NCBI RefSeq assembly: GCF_001613385.1
Contig: NZ_BDCG01000022.1
Coordinates: 124,001-188,000, forward strand
Length of the DNA: 64,000 bases
Reading direction: 5' to 3'
Source: Nocardia flavorosea NBRC 108225
GTDB taxonomy: Bacteria > Actinomycetota > Actinomycetes > Mycobacteriales > Mycobacteriaceae
The translations under genes were made by a program, and so were the position numbers. Within the stretch, counting starts at the first letter, position 1, and each line of letters starts with the position of its first letter. Below the pieces are notes generated by a model. It saw nothing but the letters and a program-made list of their open reading frames with translations, did not search any database and was not told the DNA's origin. Shown in pieces: positions 1-7,231 of this stretch.

Positions 1-1
1 T

Positions 2-79
2 CCGGTGCGCTGGAAGTACCAGCACATCGGCCGTACCCTGCTGCACGGAACACCGCCACCCCTGCACGGCGTGCTCTGA
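2..79 (+). CDS. C-terminal end of an unidentified protein (left edge)
   Basis: An open frame runs from the first bases to a TGA at 77-79 and encodes 25 residues ending LHGTPPPLHGVL. About 21 of 25 codons end in G or C, as expected for real coding sequence in this genome. The start lies outside the window. The fragment is too short to name: it contains a WKYQH stretch and a proline-rich end but no motif I recognise. Confidence 0.5.
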   Translation, partial: PVRWKYQHIGRTLLHGTPPPLHGVL

Positions 80-143
80 ACCGTTTCGCGTGCACGCACT
101 GACCACTGCCGGGGTATGCGCGACCGCCCTACGCGACTCGAAA

Positions 144-199
144 CGATCCATATATCGATCATTCGCAATCGAGATGTCTCGAGATCGATATATGGATCG
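144..199. repeat. Perfect 17-bp inverted repeat with nested hairpin
   Basis: The arm cgatccatatatcgatc (144-160) is exactly complementary to 183-199. The 22-nt interval contains a second small hairpin, tcgaga (169-174) with tctcga (177-182). It lies just past the 3' end of the minus-strand methyltransferase gene and after the plus-strand gene ending at 79, so it could be a shared terminator. However, the stem is AT-rich and has no T-run after it, so an operator or protein-binding site is equally possible. Confidence 0.55.
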
Positions 200-214
200 C
201 CAGGACCGATCGAA

Positions 215-985
215 TCAGCATCGACCCGGAGTTCGGCACGGCCGGCATTCGAGCAGAAGAAACAGCGGCCGGACGAAGTTCTCGTTCCACCACGGATCGG
301 CAGCGCGTTCTTCCCGGTTCGGATGCGGTTCTCGCAGGGTCGTCACCGCGAATCCGGCTGTGGTGAGGAAGTCGAAATACGTTTCCAGGGAGTAGAACTG
401 CTGTACCGAGGGCATGGGGGAGAGTTCGCCCTGGACCTCGAACCGCTGCTCTACTGTTCGGGTGCCGAAGTAGGAATCCGGGGGCAGCCCGCCCGGCGCG
501 GAGCGTTCGGCGCGGGACACGTAGAAGCAGGGATGCATTCCGAGCAGAATCAGCCGTCCCGAGGGCTTCAGGACCCGGGCGAACTCGTGGAACCGCCGAC
601 CGGGTTCGTCGATACCGTGCGGCAGCCGGTTCGCCACCACCAGATCCACGGAAGCGTCGAGCAACGGGAGCTCAGCGACATCGGCGAGGTGGTAGGTCGC
701 CGCGGCCGGATCGTGGTCGGGATGCGTACGCGCCGCGGTCACGAACTCCGGACAGTTGTCCACACCGTGTACCCGCCGGGCACCTCGGCGCAGTAGTTCA
801 CGCGCGAAATAGCCTTCACCGCAACCGGCATCGAGAATCACCCGGCCGGAGCAGTCACCGATCAGATCCAGTAATGCCGGATCGGTGAGCCGGGTCCGGA
901 ACGGGTCGCGGTCTTCGCGCACGATCCTGATCCAGAACTCGGCATTCGCCGAATAAGCATTCGATATCCGTTCGTCGTCCGCCAC
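215..985 (-). CDS. SAM-dependent class I methyltransferase
   Basis: A protein of about 256 residues with the SAM-binding motif ILDAGCGEGYF near residues 49-59, an acidic residue at the end of the second strand (GVDN), and the LDASVDLVVAN motif typical of the Methyltransf_11/25 group. The C-terminal half (SLETYFDFLTTAGF) resembles small-molecule methyltransferases. The acceptor substrate cannot be told. I prefer the GTG at 985, which has AGGGG about 5 nt upstream; a GTG at 991 would overlap that ribosome-binding site. It stands alone on the minus strand, with the tRNA array upstream. Confidence 0.75.
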   Translation of the reverse strand: MADDERISNAYSANAEFWIRIVREDRDPFRTRLTDPALLDLIGDCSGRVILDAGCGEGYFARELLRRGARRVHGVDNCPEFVTAARTHPDHDPAAATYHLADVAELPLLDASVDLVVANRLPHGIDEPGRRFHEFARVLKPSGRLILLGMHPCFYVSRAERSAPGGLPPDSYFGTRTVEQRFEVQGELSPMPSVQQFYSLETYFDFLTTAGFAVTTLREPHPNREERAADPWWNENFVRPLFLLLECRPCRTPGRC

Positions 986-1073
986 GACCACCCCTTGTCC
1001 GGTCTGTTGTGCACTCCCATTCTCGCCGGAACACGGATTATCGGCCGGTATCGTTGCCGGATTCGGCCGGTAG

Positions 1074-1147
1074 TACTCCTGGAGGGATTCGAACCCCCAA
1101 CCAACGGTTCCTGAAACCGCCGCCTCTGCCGATTGGGCTACAGGAGC
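1074..1147 (-). tRNA. tRNA with Leu anticodon CAG, short variable loop
   Basis: The reverse strand folds as a 74-nt cloverleaf: acceptor GCTCCTG/CAGGAGT (G1-U72 wobble), anticodon stem GCGGT/ACCGT, loop TTCAGGA (anticodon CAG, codon CUG), a 5-nt variable loop TGGTT, and T arm GGGGG-TTCGAAT-CCCTC. The discriminator is A and CCA is not encoded. Bacterial leucine tRNAs normally have a long variable arm, so charging by LeuRS is doubtful. It is last in a five-gene array and only 1 nt from its neighbour. Confidence 0.7.
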
Positions 1148-1148
1148 G

Positions 1149-1222
1149 TGCCCTCCGCGCGATTCGAACGCGCAACCACCGGGTTTTGAATCCGGTCCCT
1201 CTGCCGATTGGGGTAGAAGGGC
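1149..1222 (-). tRNA. tRNA with Leu anticodon CAA, short variable loop
   Basis: A 74-nt cloverleaf on the reverse strand: acceptor GCCCTTC/GGAGGGC, loop TTCAAAA (anticodon CAA, codon UUG), variable loop TGGTT, and T arm GCGCG-TTCGAAT-CGCGC. The discriminator is A and no CCA is encoded. The anticodon stem CCGGA/CCCGG has an A-C mismatch next to the loop. It shares its D arm (AATCGGCAGAGG) and variable loop with the neighbouring CAG tRNA, so the two look like duplicated genes. As there, the long class II arm expected of tRNA-Leu is missing. Confidence 0.65.
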
Positions 1223-1226
1223 TCAG

Positions 1227-1305
1227 TCCGGCCGGATGGAATCGAACCACCGATGCCCGAAGGCGGGAGGGTTACGGCCTCCCTGCACGCCATGTGCTCA
1301 ACCGG
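1227..1305 (-). tRNA. tRNA-Tyr (GTA), unusual acceptor end
   Basis: A 79-nt reverse-strand cloverleaf: acceptor CCGGTTG/CGGCCGG, D stem GCAC/GTGC, anticodon stem GGAGG/CCTCC, loop CCGTAAC with anticodon GTA, an extended variable region with CGCCTTCGGGC as expected for bacterial tRNA-Tyr, and T arm GGTGG-TTCGATT-CCATC. The discriminator is A. Two features are odd: position 33 is C instead of the near-universal U, and the first pair is C1-G72, whereas bacterial tRNA-Tyr normally begins with G. Confidence 0.65.
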
Positions 1306-1309
1306 ATAG

Positions 1310-1383
1310 TTGCGGTGGTGGGATTCGAACCCACGGCCTGCGGATTATGAGCCCGCCGCGCTGCCTAACTGCGCCACACCGCT
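1310..1383 (-). tRNA. tRNA-Met (CAT), initiator-like
   Basis: A 74-nt reverse-strand cloverleaf: D stem GCGC/GCGC, anticodon stem GCGGG/TCCGC, loop CTCATAA (anticodon CAT), T arm GTGGG-TTCGAAT-CCCAC, discriminator A, no encoded CCA. The 1-72 position is an A-A mismatch over a six-pair stem GCGGTG/CACCGC, and three G residues precede the anticodon loop. Both recall initiator tRNA, but the opposite anticodon strand reads TCC rather than CCC, and the T loop is the elongator type. Confidence 0.7.
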
Positions 1384-1386
1384 TTG

Positions 1387-1427
1387 TCCCGGGACCATCC
1401 CGGGATTTCCTCGCCGAGGTTCGGCGA
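1387..1427. repeat. Two adjacent hairpins inside the tRNA array
   Basis: Between the Trp and Met tRNAs lie two compact perfect hairpins: tcccggga repeated at 1387-1394 and 1398-1405 around a 3-nt loop, and tcgccga (1411-1417) with tcggcga (1421-1427) around a 3-nt loop. They may be processing signals or a weak terminator in the tRNA transcript. Confidence 0.5.
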
Positions 1428-1432
1428 TATCG

Positions 1433-1502
1433 CATATCCGGCAGGAGTCGAACCCACGGGCGTCGGTTTTGGAGACCGGGCCGCTACCACCAGCTCGGAT
1501 AT
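1433..1502 (-). tRNA. tRNA-Trp (CCA), short D arm
   Basis: A 70-nt reverse-strand cloverleaf: acceptor ATATCCG/CGGATAT, a reduced 3-pair D stem, anticodon stem CCGGT/ACCGA with a C-A mismatch at its outer end, loop CTCCAAA (anticodon CCA), T arm GTGGG-TTCGACT-CCTGC. The discriminator G73 and A1-U72 pair agree with bacterial tRNA-Trp. CCA is not encoded. It is the first gene of the array in the direction of transcription; a TTGACC upstream on the minus strand could be part of a promoter. Confidence 0.65.
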
Positions 1503-1606
1503 TCGCGGAGTTCTCGTCTCCGTGATGCTTCTATCGTCGCAGACGGGTCAACCGAATATCCGGGAAAGAACGGTTGTGCGAATATGATTCGCGGTCGCAT
1601 ACCGGA

Positions 1607-2146
1607 TTATTGTGCGGGTGCCGCCGAACCCGAGCGGAGGTCGGTGACGACCACGGGCACGATATCGAGCAGTTCGGGCCGGAACTCGCCGCTGAGCGGG
1701 CTCACATTGCAGACCGTGGCCACCAGGTAGACCCCGCGCGGGATATCGGTGAACGAGCCGGTGACCTGACCGGCGGTGGCGAACTGGACGCGCGGTCCGG
1801 CGGTGACGGCGCCGTCGGCGATCAGGCGCTGCAACAGGGCGAAGGCGTCGGGTTCGCGGCCGCTGAGGGTATCGACGGCGGCGGGGGCGAGGATGGGCGC
1901 GGCGACGGCGGTGTTCACCAGGACGGTCGTGCATTCGCCGGGGATGACGGGGAAGGTGTCGCGCCGGTTGGGGATGTTGGTCACGGTGTAGTCGATGGTG
2001 GTCCCCGAGGCCGTCGCGGAGAGGGCGATCGCCGGCGGGGCGTCCTGGGCGGCGGCCGCGGCCGGGAAGATCGCGGTGAGAACAGCCAGTACGAAGGCAG
2101 CGACAGCCGCGCCGATGCCGATACGGAAGAAGCCGGACCGCACCAT
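1607..2146 (-). CDS. Putative exported protein
   Basis: A 179-residue protein with an N-terminal signal peptide: basic MVRSGFFRI, a hydrophobic core, then AAAAAQDA with a likely cleavage after AAA near residue 33. The mature part has no transmembrane segment and two cysteines (near residues 72 and 146) that could form a disulfide. A good ribosome-binding site (gaggaga) precedes the ATG. I do not recognise a family; it looks like a lineage-specific secreted actinobacterial protein. It lies directly upstream of the tRNA array on the same strand. Confidence 0.7.
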   Translation of the reverse strand: MVRSGFFRIGIGAAVAAFVLAVLTAIFPAAAAAQDAPPAIALSATASGTTIDYTVTNIPNRRDTFPVIPGECTTVLVNTAVAAPILAPAAVDTLSGREPDAFALLQRLIADGAVTAGPRVQFATAGQVTGSFTDIPRGVYLVATVCNVSPLSGEFRPELLDIVPVVVTDLRSGSAAPAQ

Positions 2147-2490
2147 GGATCTCTCCTCTTCGGTCAGATGCGCCCAAAGCTAGCAGAAAGAGGCTGGTCA
2201 GCGTGGTATTCGAGGCGGTACGGCGTCAACTTCACGGCAGGCGACCGTCGATTGCGGTGTCGACGCTGTTCCGGCCGACTGTGGGCGCTACGTGCGCTCG
2301 CCCGGCTATGGGCGATTGCCGGGCTGTTCTCAGGGTTCGAGGAGTGTTAGCGGAACGGCAGCAATGCCGTCCTAGGGGCGCGGTGCCGGTCTACCTGATC
2401 GTTTCCTGGCAGCAGGGATGCCGGTCTGGCGAGCGCCTTTATCACAGGATGCTCGACCGGGCCCATCGCCGGATCGATTATTCTGGCGAT
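2147..2490. other. Intergenic region, nothing recognised
   Basis: About 340 nt between a minus-strand and a plus-strand gene, so promoters for both are expected. I see no convincing promoter, RNA gene or repeat. Confidence 0.4.
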
Positions 2491-2820
2491 ATGTTCAGCA
2501 GCCGCTACCTCGTCAGTTCGGTGGTGGCGTTTCTGCTGGTGTGGGGCGCTGCGTTGGGGTCGGTGCTCACCCAGCCCGATACCCGTAGCCTGTTGCTGGC
2601 CGGTGTGGTCGTTGTCGTCACCGTCGCCGTGGCCTACCTGGTGGTGTGCCGGGCGGAGGACCTGCTGTTCGGGCAGTGCCGGACCGTGCGCGGGCCGACC
2701 GCCGAGGAGCAGCGGCTGCGTGGCGCGTTCCGGCGGCACAGCCATCCCGATGCGGCCGGCCGGCCGCGGCCCAGAGCTCCCGGTCCCCGTGCGGGGACCG
2801 TACCGCCTGCCGGTTTCTGA
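2491..2820 (+). CDS. Small membrane protein, DUF6412-like
   Basis: A 109-residue protein with two hydrophobic segments (about residues 8-24 and 31-50) and a polar C-terminal tail rich in proline and arginine. The tail contains a DAAGRPRPRAPG motif that I associate, from memory, with the DUF6412 family of actinobacteria. The function is unknown. It lies just upstream of an ABC ATPase and its membrane partner and may be cotranscribed with them. Longer upstream starts are open but look non-coding. Confidence 0.6.
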   Translation: MFSSRYLVSSVVAFLLVWGAALGSVLTQPDTRSLLLAGVVVVVTVAVAYLVVCRAEDLLFGQCRTVRGPTAEEQRLRGAFRRHSHPDAAGRPRPRAPGPRAGTVPPAGF

Positions 2821-2876
2821 GCGGTCCCCGCTTCCTCGCCTGGTCATTTCTCACGAGGAAAAACGGGAGTACCTCT

Positions 2877-3512
2877 GTGTCCGAACCTATTCTGCAGGTC
2901 TGTGCGGCCGAACGCCGCTTCGGTGACCTGACCGTCTTCCGGGATGTCGGCTTCTCCGTCGTCACCGGGCGCTGCTGTGCGATCATCGGCGCCAACGGTG
3001 CCGGTAAATCCACCCTGTTGCGCTGTGTACTGGGCCGGGACCGGCTCGATGCCGGCCGGATCACCGTCGACGGCCGCGAGGTCGACGAAGCAGATCCGTG
3101 TTTCCGGAGCACCGTGGCCGCGGTGAGCGGAGAAGACGCCACCTTCGCCCACCTCACCGTGCACGAACATCTGCAACTCGTCGCGATCGCGCACGGCACC
3201 GCCGAACCGCATCGGGTCGCGAGCCGGGCATTGGCCGATGTGAGCTTGTCCGACGCCGCCGACCAACTGCCCGTCACACTGTCCAGCGGTCAGCGCCGGA
3301 GGCTGGCGCTGGCTTCGGCGTTCGTGCGGCCGCGGCGGCTGCTCGTGCTCGACGAGCCGGAACAGCATCTGGACCGTGCGGGTCGCGCCTGGCTGGCGCG
3401 CGCACTCGTCGCGGAGAAGGAAGCGGATACGGCGATCCTGCTGGTCTCGCACGACCCGGATCTGGTGGCGGCGGTCGCCGACGATGTCGTGGACGGTGAC
3501 CTGTGGCGCTGA
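2877..3512 (+). CDS. ABC transporter ATP-binding protein
   Basis: A 211-residue ATPase with Walker A GANGAGKST (about residues 39-47), ABC signature LSSGQRRR, Walker B LLVLDEP and the switch histidine in LVSHD. In the position after Walker B it has EPEQHLD. The GTG start is chosen for the good ribosome-binding site cgggag 8 nt upstream. Its stop overlaps the start of the next membrane-protein gene by 10 nt, so the pair should be cotranscribed and form an exporter. The substrate is unknown. Confidence 0.85.
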   Translation: MSEPILQVCAAERRFGDLTVFRDVGFSVVTGRCCAIIGANGAGKSTLLRCVLGRDRLDAGRITVDGREVDEADPCFRSTVAAVSGEDATFAHLTVHEHLQLVAIAHGTAEPHRVASRALADVSLSDAADQLPVTLSSGQRRRLALASAFVRPRRLLVLDEPEQHLDRAGRAWLARALVAEKEADTAILLVSHDPDLVAAVADDVVDGDLWR

Positions 3513-4870
3513 CAGAATCCGTTCCTGTCGTTCCGGGGGCCCGCGAAATACTTTCGGTGCGCCGCGGTTTCATCCGTGGGAACGCCGTGCGGGAGAACCG
3601 GACCGGTACCACTGTGCTGCTGATGCTGAGCGCCTACGTTGTCGGCGGGGTTGTGTGGTGGGCGGCGACCCGGCCCGCCTCTGTCATCGGTTCGGTTCTG
3701 TTCACCGCCGGACCGGGTTGGGCCGCCACCGGCGCGTGGGTGTTTTTCGCGCTGGCGGTCAGCGGTGGGCTGTCGCTCGCGCGGGCGTTCGGGCCGGTCG
3801 GCGCGAGTGCTCCGGACGCTCTCTGGCTGTTGTCCACGCCGGTGGACCGGGGCGCGTTGCTGCGCGTCCGGGTGGGTCTAGCACTTGCTGTCGGGGCGGC
3901 CGCCGGGACTGTTGCCGGGCGGTTCACCGCGTATATCGCGGGGGCGAGTCTGTGGGGGCCGCTGACGGTGCTGGGAACGCTGGGCGGGGTGGTTGTCGTC
4001 GCCGTCGCGGTACTCGTCCAGTCCCGCAGGCTTCCCCACCCGGTACTTCCGCTGCTCCGCTGGAGTTTCGTGTCGGCAGGGCTCGGCCTGACAGTGGCGG
4101 CGGTGGTCCAGTGGGCCGTTCCGGTGCTCACCGCCTGGCCGGTGGTGTTCGTCGCGGCGGCACCGGCGGCGGCTGTCGCGATGTGGGCTGTCGCGAGCTG
4201 CCGGTATCTGAGCCGCGCGGATCTGGGGTCCGGGAGCGACCTCACCTCTGGGGCGCAGGCCTCCCTGACCAGCCTGGACCTGTCGGTGCTCGCCGGGATT
4301 CTGGAGGAACGGGCGTGGCGGCGGGTCGGCCGGTCGGTCTCCCGGCGGCTGCCGGCCGGGCGGGCCGCCGCACTGCTCCGGGCGGATCTACTGCGGTACG
4401 GGCGCCGGCCCTCGGCTTACACGGTCGCGGCGGCCGTGGTGGTGGCCGTATGGTTCGCGACCGTCGTCGGCACCCCGCTGCTCGTCGCGTTCATCGGACT
4501 CGGTGGGTCCTTCTGGGTCGCGATGCTGTTCAGCGCGGGCCTGCGGGACATCTGTGGCGACCCGGCGCTGCGCGTGCTGCTGGGCGCCGGTGACCGGGCG
4601 CTGCGCCGGCCGATGCTCATCGTCCCCGCCGCGGCGCTCGGGCTCACGGGTATGCTCACTTTTCTCGCTACCGGGCCGGTGGCGGCGGTGATCAGTGCGG
4701 CCGGTGCCGCGCTGGCGGCCTATCGGATACGGACGCGTCCGTCCCGGTCGTACGACGGTCTGCTGTTGATCACCAATACGGGGCCGCTACCCATCGACCT
4801 GATTCGCCAACTGATCCGAGGTCTGCCCATCCTCTCCGTGGCCGGTGCGCTGCTGGTCCAGGTTGTATGA
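3503..4870 (+). CDS. DUF6297-type multi-pass membrane protein, ABC permease partner
   Basis: A 455-residue protein with about ten hydrophobic segments in two blocks (residues 35-240 and 315-440) joined by a charged linker. Size, N-terminal pattern and neighbouring ATPase fit the DUF6297 family, which I know as the membrane partner of small ABC ATPases in actinobacteria. It probably forms the transmembrane channel for the upstream ATPase. The transported compound is not predictable. The gene is convergent with the Uma2-type gene downstream. Confidence 0.75.
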   Translation: MALTESVPVVPGAREILSVRRGFIRGNAVRENRTGTTVLLMLSAYVVGGVVWWAATRPASVIGSVLFTAGPGWAATGAWVFFALAVSGGLSLARAFGPVGASAPDALWLLSTPVDRGALLRVRVGLALAVGAAAGTVAGRFTAYIAGASLWGPLTVLGTLGGVVVVAVAVLVQSRRLPHPVLPLLRWSFVSAGLGLTVAAVVQWAVPVLTAWPVVFVAAAPAAAVAMWAVASCRYLSRADLGSGSDLTSGAQASLTSLDLSVLAGILEERAWRRVGRSVSRRLPAGRAAALLRADLLRYGRRPSAYTVAAAVVVAVWFATVVGTPLLVAFIGLGGSFWVAMLFSAGLRDICGDPALRVLLGAGDRALRRPMLIVPAAALGLTGMLTFLATGPVAAVISAAGAALAAYRIRTRPSRSYDGLLLITNTGPLPIDLIRQLIRGLPILSVAGALLVQVV

Positions 4871-4960
4871 ACCCGGTGTGACAGGCGAGCCGACCGTCCC
4901 GCTGCGCTCCTGGAAATCCTCGTGAAGGTCGTTGCCGATGGTCTGCGACTGCGAAAAGAG

Positions 4961-5614
4961 TCAGTACTGCAGGTCGGCCCACGGGATGTCGACAGGGAAA
5001 GGGAAATCGACGTGGATTCCGCTCTCGTCGTCGCGCGTCCACTCGCCAGCCAAGAGATAGTTCGCCGGCCGGAGTGGGTGCACACCGTCCGGGAGTTCGC
5101 TGTGTTTACTCTCGAGCGCATAGGCGCGGACCGTGGCGATCGCGCTCTCGCGGCGGGCCAGTGTCACCTCCCAATACCAGGGGATCCCGGCACTTGCGTA
5201 GCGTCCCTTCTTCGCCTCCATATCGGACTGCGTGTTCGACGGTGACAGCACTTCGCCGACCAGCACAGTGTCCGATGCTCGTATGTCCTGGTAGGGCGAT
5301 TCGAGGCAGCGATGCACCAGGAAATCAGGAGTGAGGAAGTCCGATTTACCGGTACTTCCGAGAAATACATTCGTCTCCAGGGTCACCCGGAGACAGGTCG
5401 TCAACCGTTCCTGCACGGCTTTCCGTGTGCAGCGTTCGAAGGCGGCGGTCATCCGGTAGGTGAATGTCTGGTGCTCAGCGGGCCCACGCGGAACCCATAC
5501 CACCCGGCCATTCCACAGTTCGATCTGTTCGGCGATCTGTTCGGGCAGCTGTTCCAGCTCGTCCCATGTCAGGTGCTCCGGAAGGTCCGGCTCTTCGGTC
5601 CACGGCGCACCCAT
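4961..5614 (-). CDS. Uma2 family (DUF820) endonuclease-like protein
   Basis: A 217-residue protein with the Uma2/DUF820 architecture of the PD-(D/E)XK superfamily: N-terminal LTWDELEQLPE, E-L-W-N-G, then LTPDFLV as the central acidic motif, VGEVLSPSN, and a late DMEAKKGRYASAGIPWYW block with the Lys-Tyr pattern of the family. Such proteins are abundant in actinobacteria and cyanobacteria; their biological role is poorly known, and activity is inferred from fold only. It is a single gene, convergent with the ABC permease gene. Confidence 0.85.
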   Translation of the reverse strand: MGAPWTEEPDLPEHLTWDELEQLPEQIAEQIELWNGRVVWVPRGPAEHQTFTYRMTAAFERCTRKAVQERLTTCLRVTLETNVFLGSTGKSDFLTPDFLVHRCLESPYQDIRASDTVLVGEVLSPSNTQSDMEAKKGRYASAGIPWYWEVTLARRESAIATVRAYALESKHSELPDGVHPLRPANYLLAGEWTRDDESGIHVDFPFPVDIPWADLQY

Positions 5615-5694
5615 GCACTCATAGTAGGTCGTGGGCGTGGTCGGTCGTCAGCGAGAGAACAGGGCTGTCGGCTGCCTGATCGCACAAACGGAAC

Positions 5695-5728
5695 GGCCTC
5701 GTCTCGAACTTGCGAGACGAGGCCTTTT
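5695..5728 (-). terminator. Rho-independent terminator after the XRE/DUF397 operon
   Basis: A perfect 12-bp stem, ggcctcgtctcg (5695-5706) with its complement (5713-5724), and a 6-nt loop. It lies about 40 nt after the DUF397 stop. TTTT follows on the plus strand and GTTCCGTTTG on the minus strand, so it may work in both directions. Confidence 0.8.
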
Positions 5729-5764
5729 CCAGTTCGATGCCGGGACCACGGCGGGGCCGACTCC

Positions 5765-5971
5765 TCAGGACCGGTCGAGTGTGGCGTTGTGAATGGTGGC
5801 GGTGAAGGCGTCCCACTCGGCCGGGGTGAAGACAAGGGCGGGGCCGGTCGGGTTCTTCGAATCGCGGACGCCGACCATTCCGCCGTCGAGGAAGGCGGCC
5901 TCCACGCATTCCTTACCGCCTCCGCTGCGGCTCGATTTGAACCACTGGGCCGTGGACAGGTCGATGGTCAT
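5765..5971 (-). CDS. DUF397 domain protein
   Basis: A 68-residue protein that is entirely a DUF397 domain: WFKSSRSGGGKECVEAA, then VGVRDSKNPTGPALVFTPAEW. The family is typical of actinobacteria and nearly always follows an Scr1-type XRE regulator, as here. The start overlaps the stop of the upstream regulator gene (ATGA), so translation is probably coupled. The pair has been compared to toxin-antitoxin modules, but which protein does what is not certain from sequence. Confidence 0.92.
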   Translation of the reverse strand: MTIDLSTAQWFKSSRSGGGKECVEAAFLDGGMVGVRDSKNPTGPALVFTPAEWDAFTATIHNATLDRS

Positions 5972-6849
5972 GCGTTGTACTCCCTGGCTGCTATCTGCCT
6001 TATCAGGCTCTTGCTGGCTGCAACGTCGAGTGAAGATTGCCGAATGACGTCGTAGGCCTGACGATACCGGCCCACGTCCTTGGCCCGTTCCAGGTACATG
6101 TCGCCCGCGTAGGACTCGACGTAGACGACCGTTGGTGAGACCTCTCGCCCTCTGCCGTCGCGGCCGAACTCCAGGATTATGAAAGGGCCGGTCGGGAGAC
6201 CGGCGGGGAACCCCGCGGTGAAGGGGAGCACGGATACCGTCACGTTGGAGGGCATATTCGCCAAGTGGCTCAGCTGCGTTCGCATCACCTTCGCACCGCC
6301 CACAACTGTGCGCAGTACCGATTCGTGGACTACCAGGTCCACGTGGGCGGGTTTGGTCCGGCGCGTGATCAGCGCCTGCCGCTTGGTCCTGAGTTGGATG
6401 CGCCTGTCCCGCGCCTCCTCGGTCTCGTCCGGCAGGTAACCGCGTTCGATCACACGAGCGTAGTCGGGAATCTGGAACAGGCCGGGCAGCACGTCCGGTT
6501 GATAGATGGCCAGCTGTTTGGCCGAGGACTCGAGTCCGAGGTACACGTTGAAACCCCGGAACATGACATCGTCGAACTCTTGCCACCAGTTCTTGACCGT
6601 CGCCTGCTTTGCCAGGTTGATCAGTCCCGCGATCACCTCGCGGTCGTCGATACCGTAAATGCGGCAAAGGGCTTCGACGTCGGGTACGCGTATGCCCGTC
6701 AGTCCGCGCTCGGCCCGGGACAGCGTACTGACCGACAGTTGCAAGAGTGGCGCGACATCTTCGAGGTTCATATTCACCGCTTCGCGGGCTTCCCGGAGGT
6801 ATCGCCCGAGCTGGCGACGCGGCAGAGTGGTCGAGTTGTCTTCTGGCAC
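5968..6849 (-). CDS. XRE-family regulator, Scr1/DUF5753 type
   Basis: A 293-residue protein with an N-terminal helix-turn-helix (about residues 14-49, containing NLEDVAPLLQLSVSTLSRAERG's recognition helix) and a long C-terminal DUF5753-like domain with the characteristic YQPDVLPGLFQIPDYAR and VYVESYAGDMYLE motifs. The GTG at 6849 is chosen because gaggaaa stands 6 nt upstream; an ATG at 6867 is also open. These regulators act with the following DUF397 protein and often control development or antibiotic production in Streptomyces. The gene diverges from two small unknown genes. Confidence 0.9.
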   Translation of the reverse strand: MPEDNSTTLPRRQLGRYLREAREAVNMNLEDVAPLLQLSVSTLSRAERGLTGIRVPDVEALCRIYGIDDREVIAGLINLAKQATVKNWWQEFDDVMFRGFNVYLGLESSAKQLAIYQPDVLPGLFQIPDYARVIERGYLPDETEEARDRRIQLRTKRQALITRRTKPAHVDLVVHESVLRTVVGGAKVMRTQLSHLANMPSNVTVSVLPFTAGFPAGLPTGPFIILEFGRDGRGREVSPTVVYVESYAGDMYLERAKDVGRYRQAYDVIRQSSLDVAASKSLIRQIAAREYNA

Positions 6850-7231
6850 AGTTTTCCTCGCTTGCATCCGGTGTGATAGTCGTTTGCACTCGGCAAGAGC
6901 GTCCGCACTCCTGTGACAACCGCTCTGGCCCTTTGGAAAAGCTTCTGTGCAAATGCAGAGCGTTCTTGTGCCGGCTTGTCGTCCAGTGTGTGCTGGGTTT
7001 ACCCGATAGCCGGGAACCTCGGACCGACAAGCCGCCCAAAAGATCCCCATCCCAGGTGCGACTGATCCGAGACATTACCGCGAACAGCCAGGTCTTGACG
7101 CGGAGACGGCGATGCCTTGCCCCGGCTGTCGGGCTTGCTGTCCGATTCCCGGTGCCAGGAGCGGCGCGGATGGCAGCCGACGTAGCGGCCTGCTGTAGCA
7201 ACCCATTCACTATCGAAAGCCGAGTACTCCG
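6850..7231. other. Divergent intergenic region
   Basis: About 380 nt between the XRE gene (minus) and the gene starting at 7232 (plus). It should hold both promoters. I find no clear hairpin, RNA gene or small coding frame. Confidence 0.4.

Noticed and set aside
1074..1147. Anticodon TCA (opal suppressor or selenocysteine) in the first leucine-type tRNA
   Set aside because: Numbering from the D loop could put TCA at the anticodon, but the five-pair stem GCGGT/ACCGT only forms with loop TTCAGGA, giving CAG.
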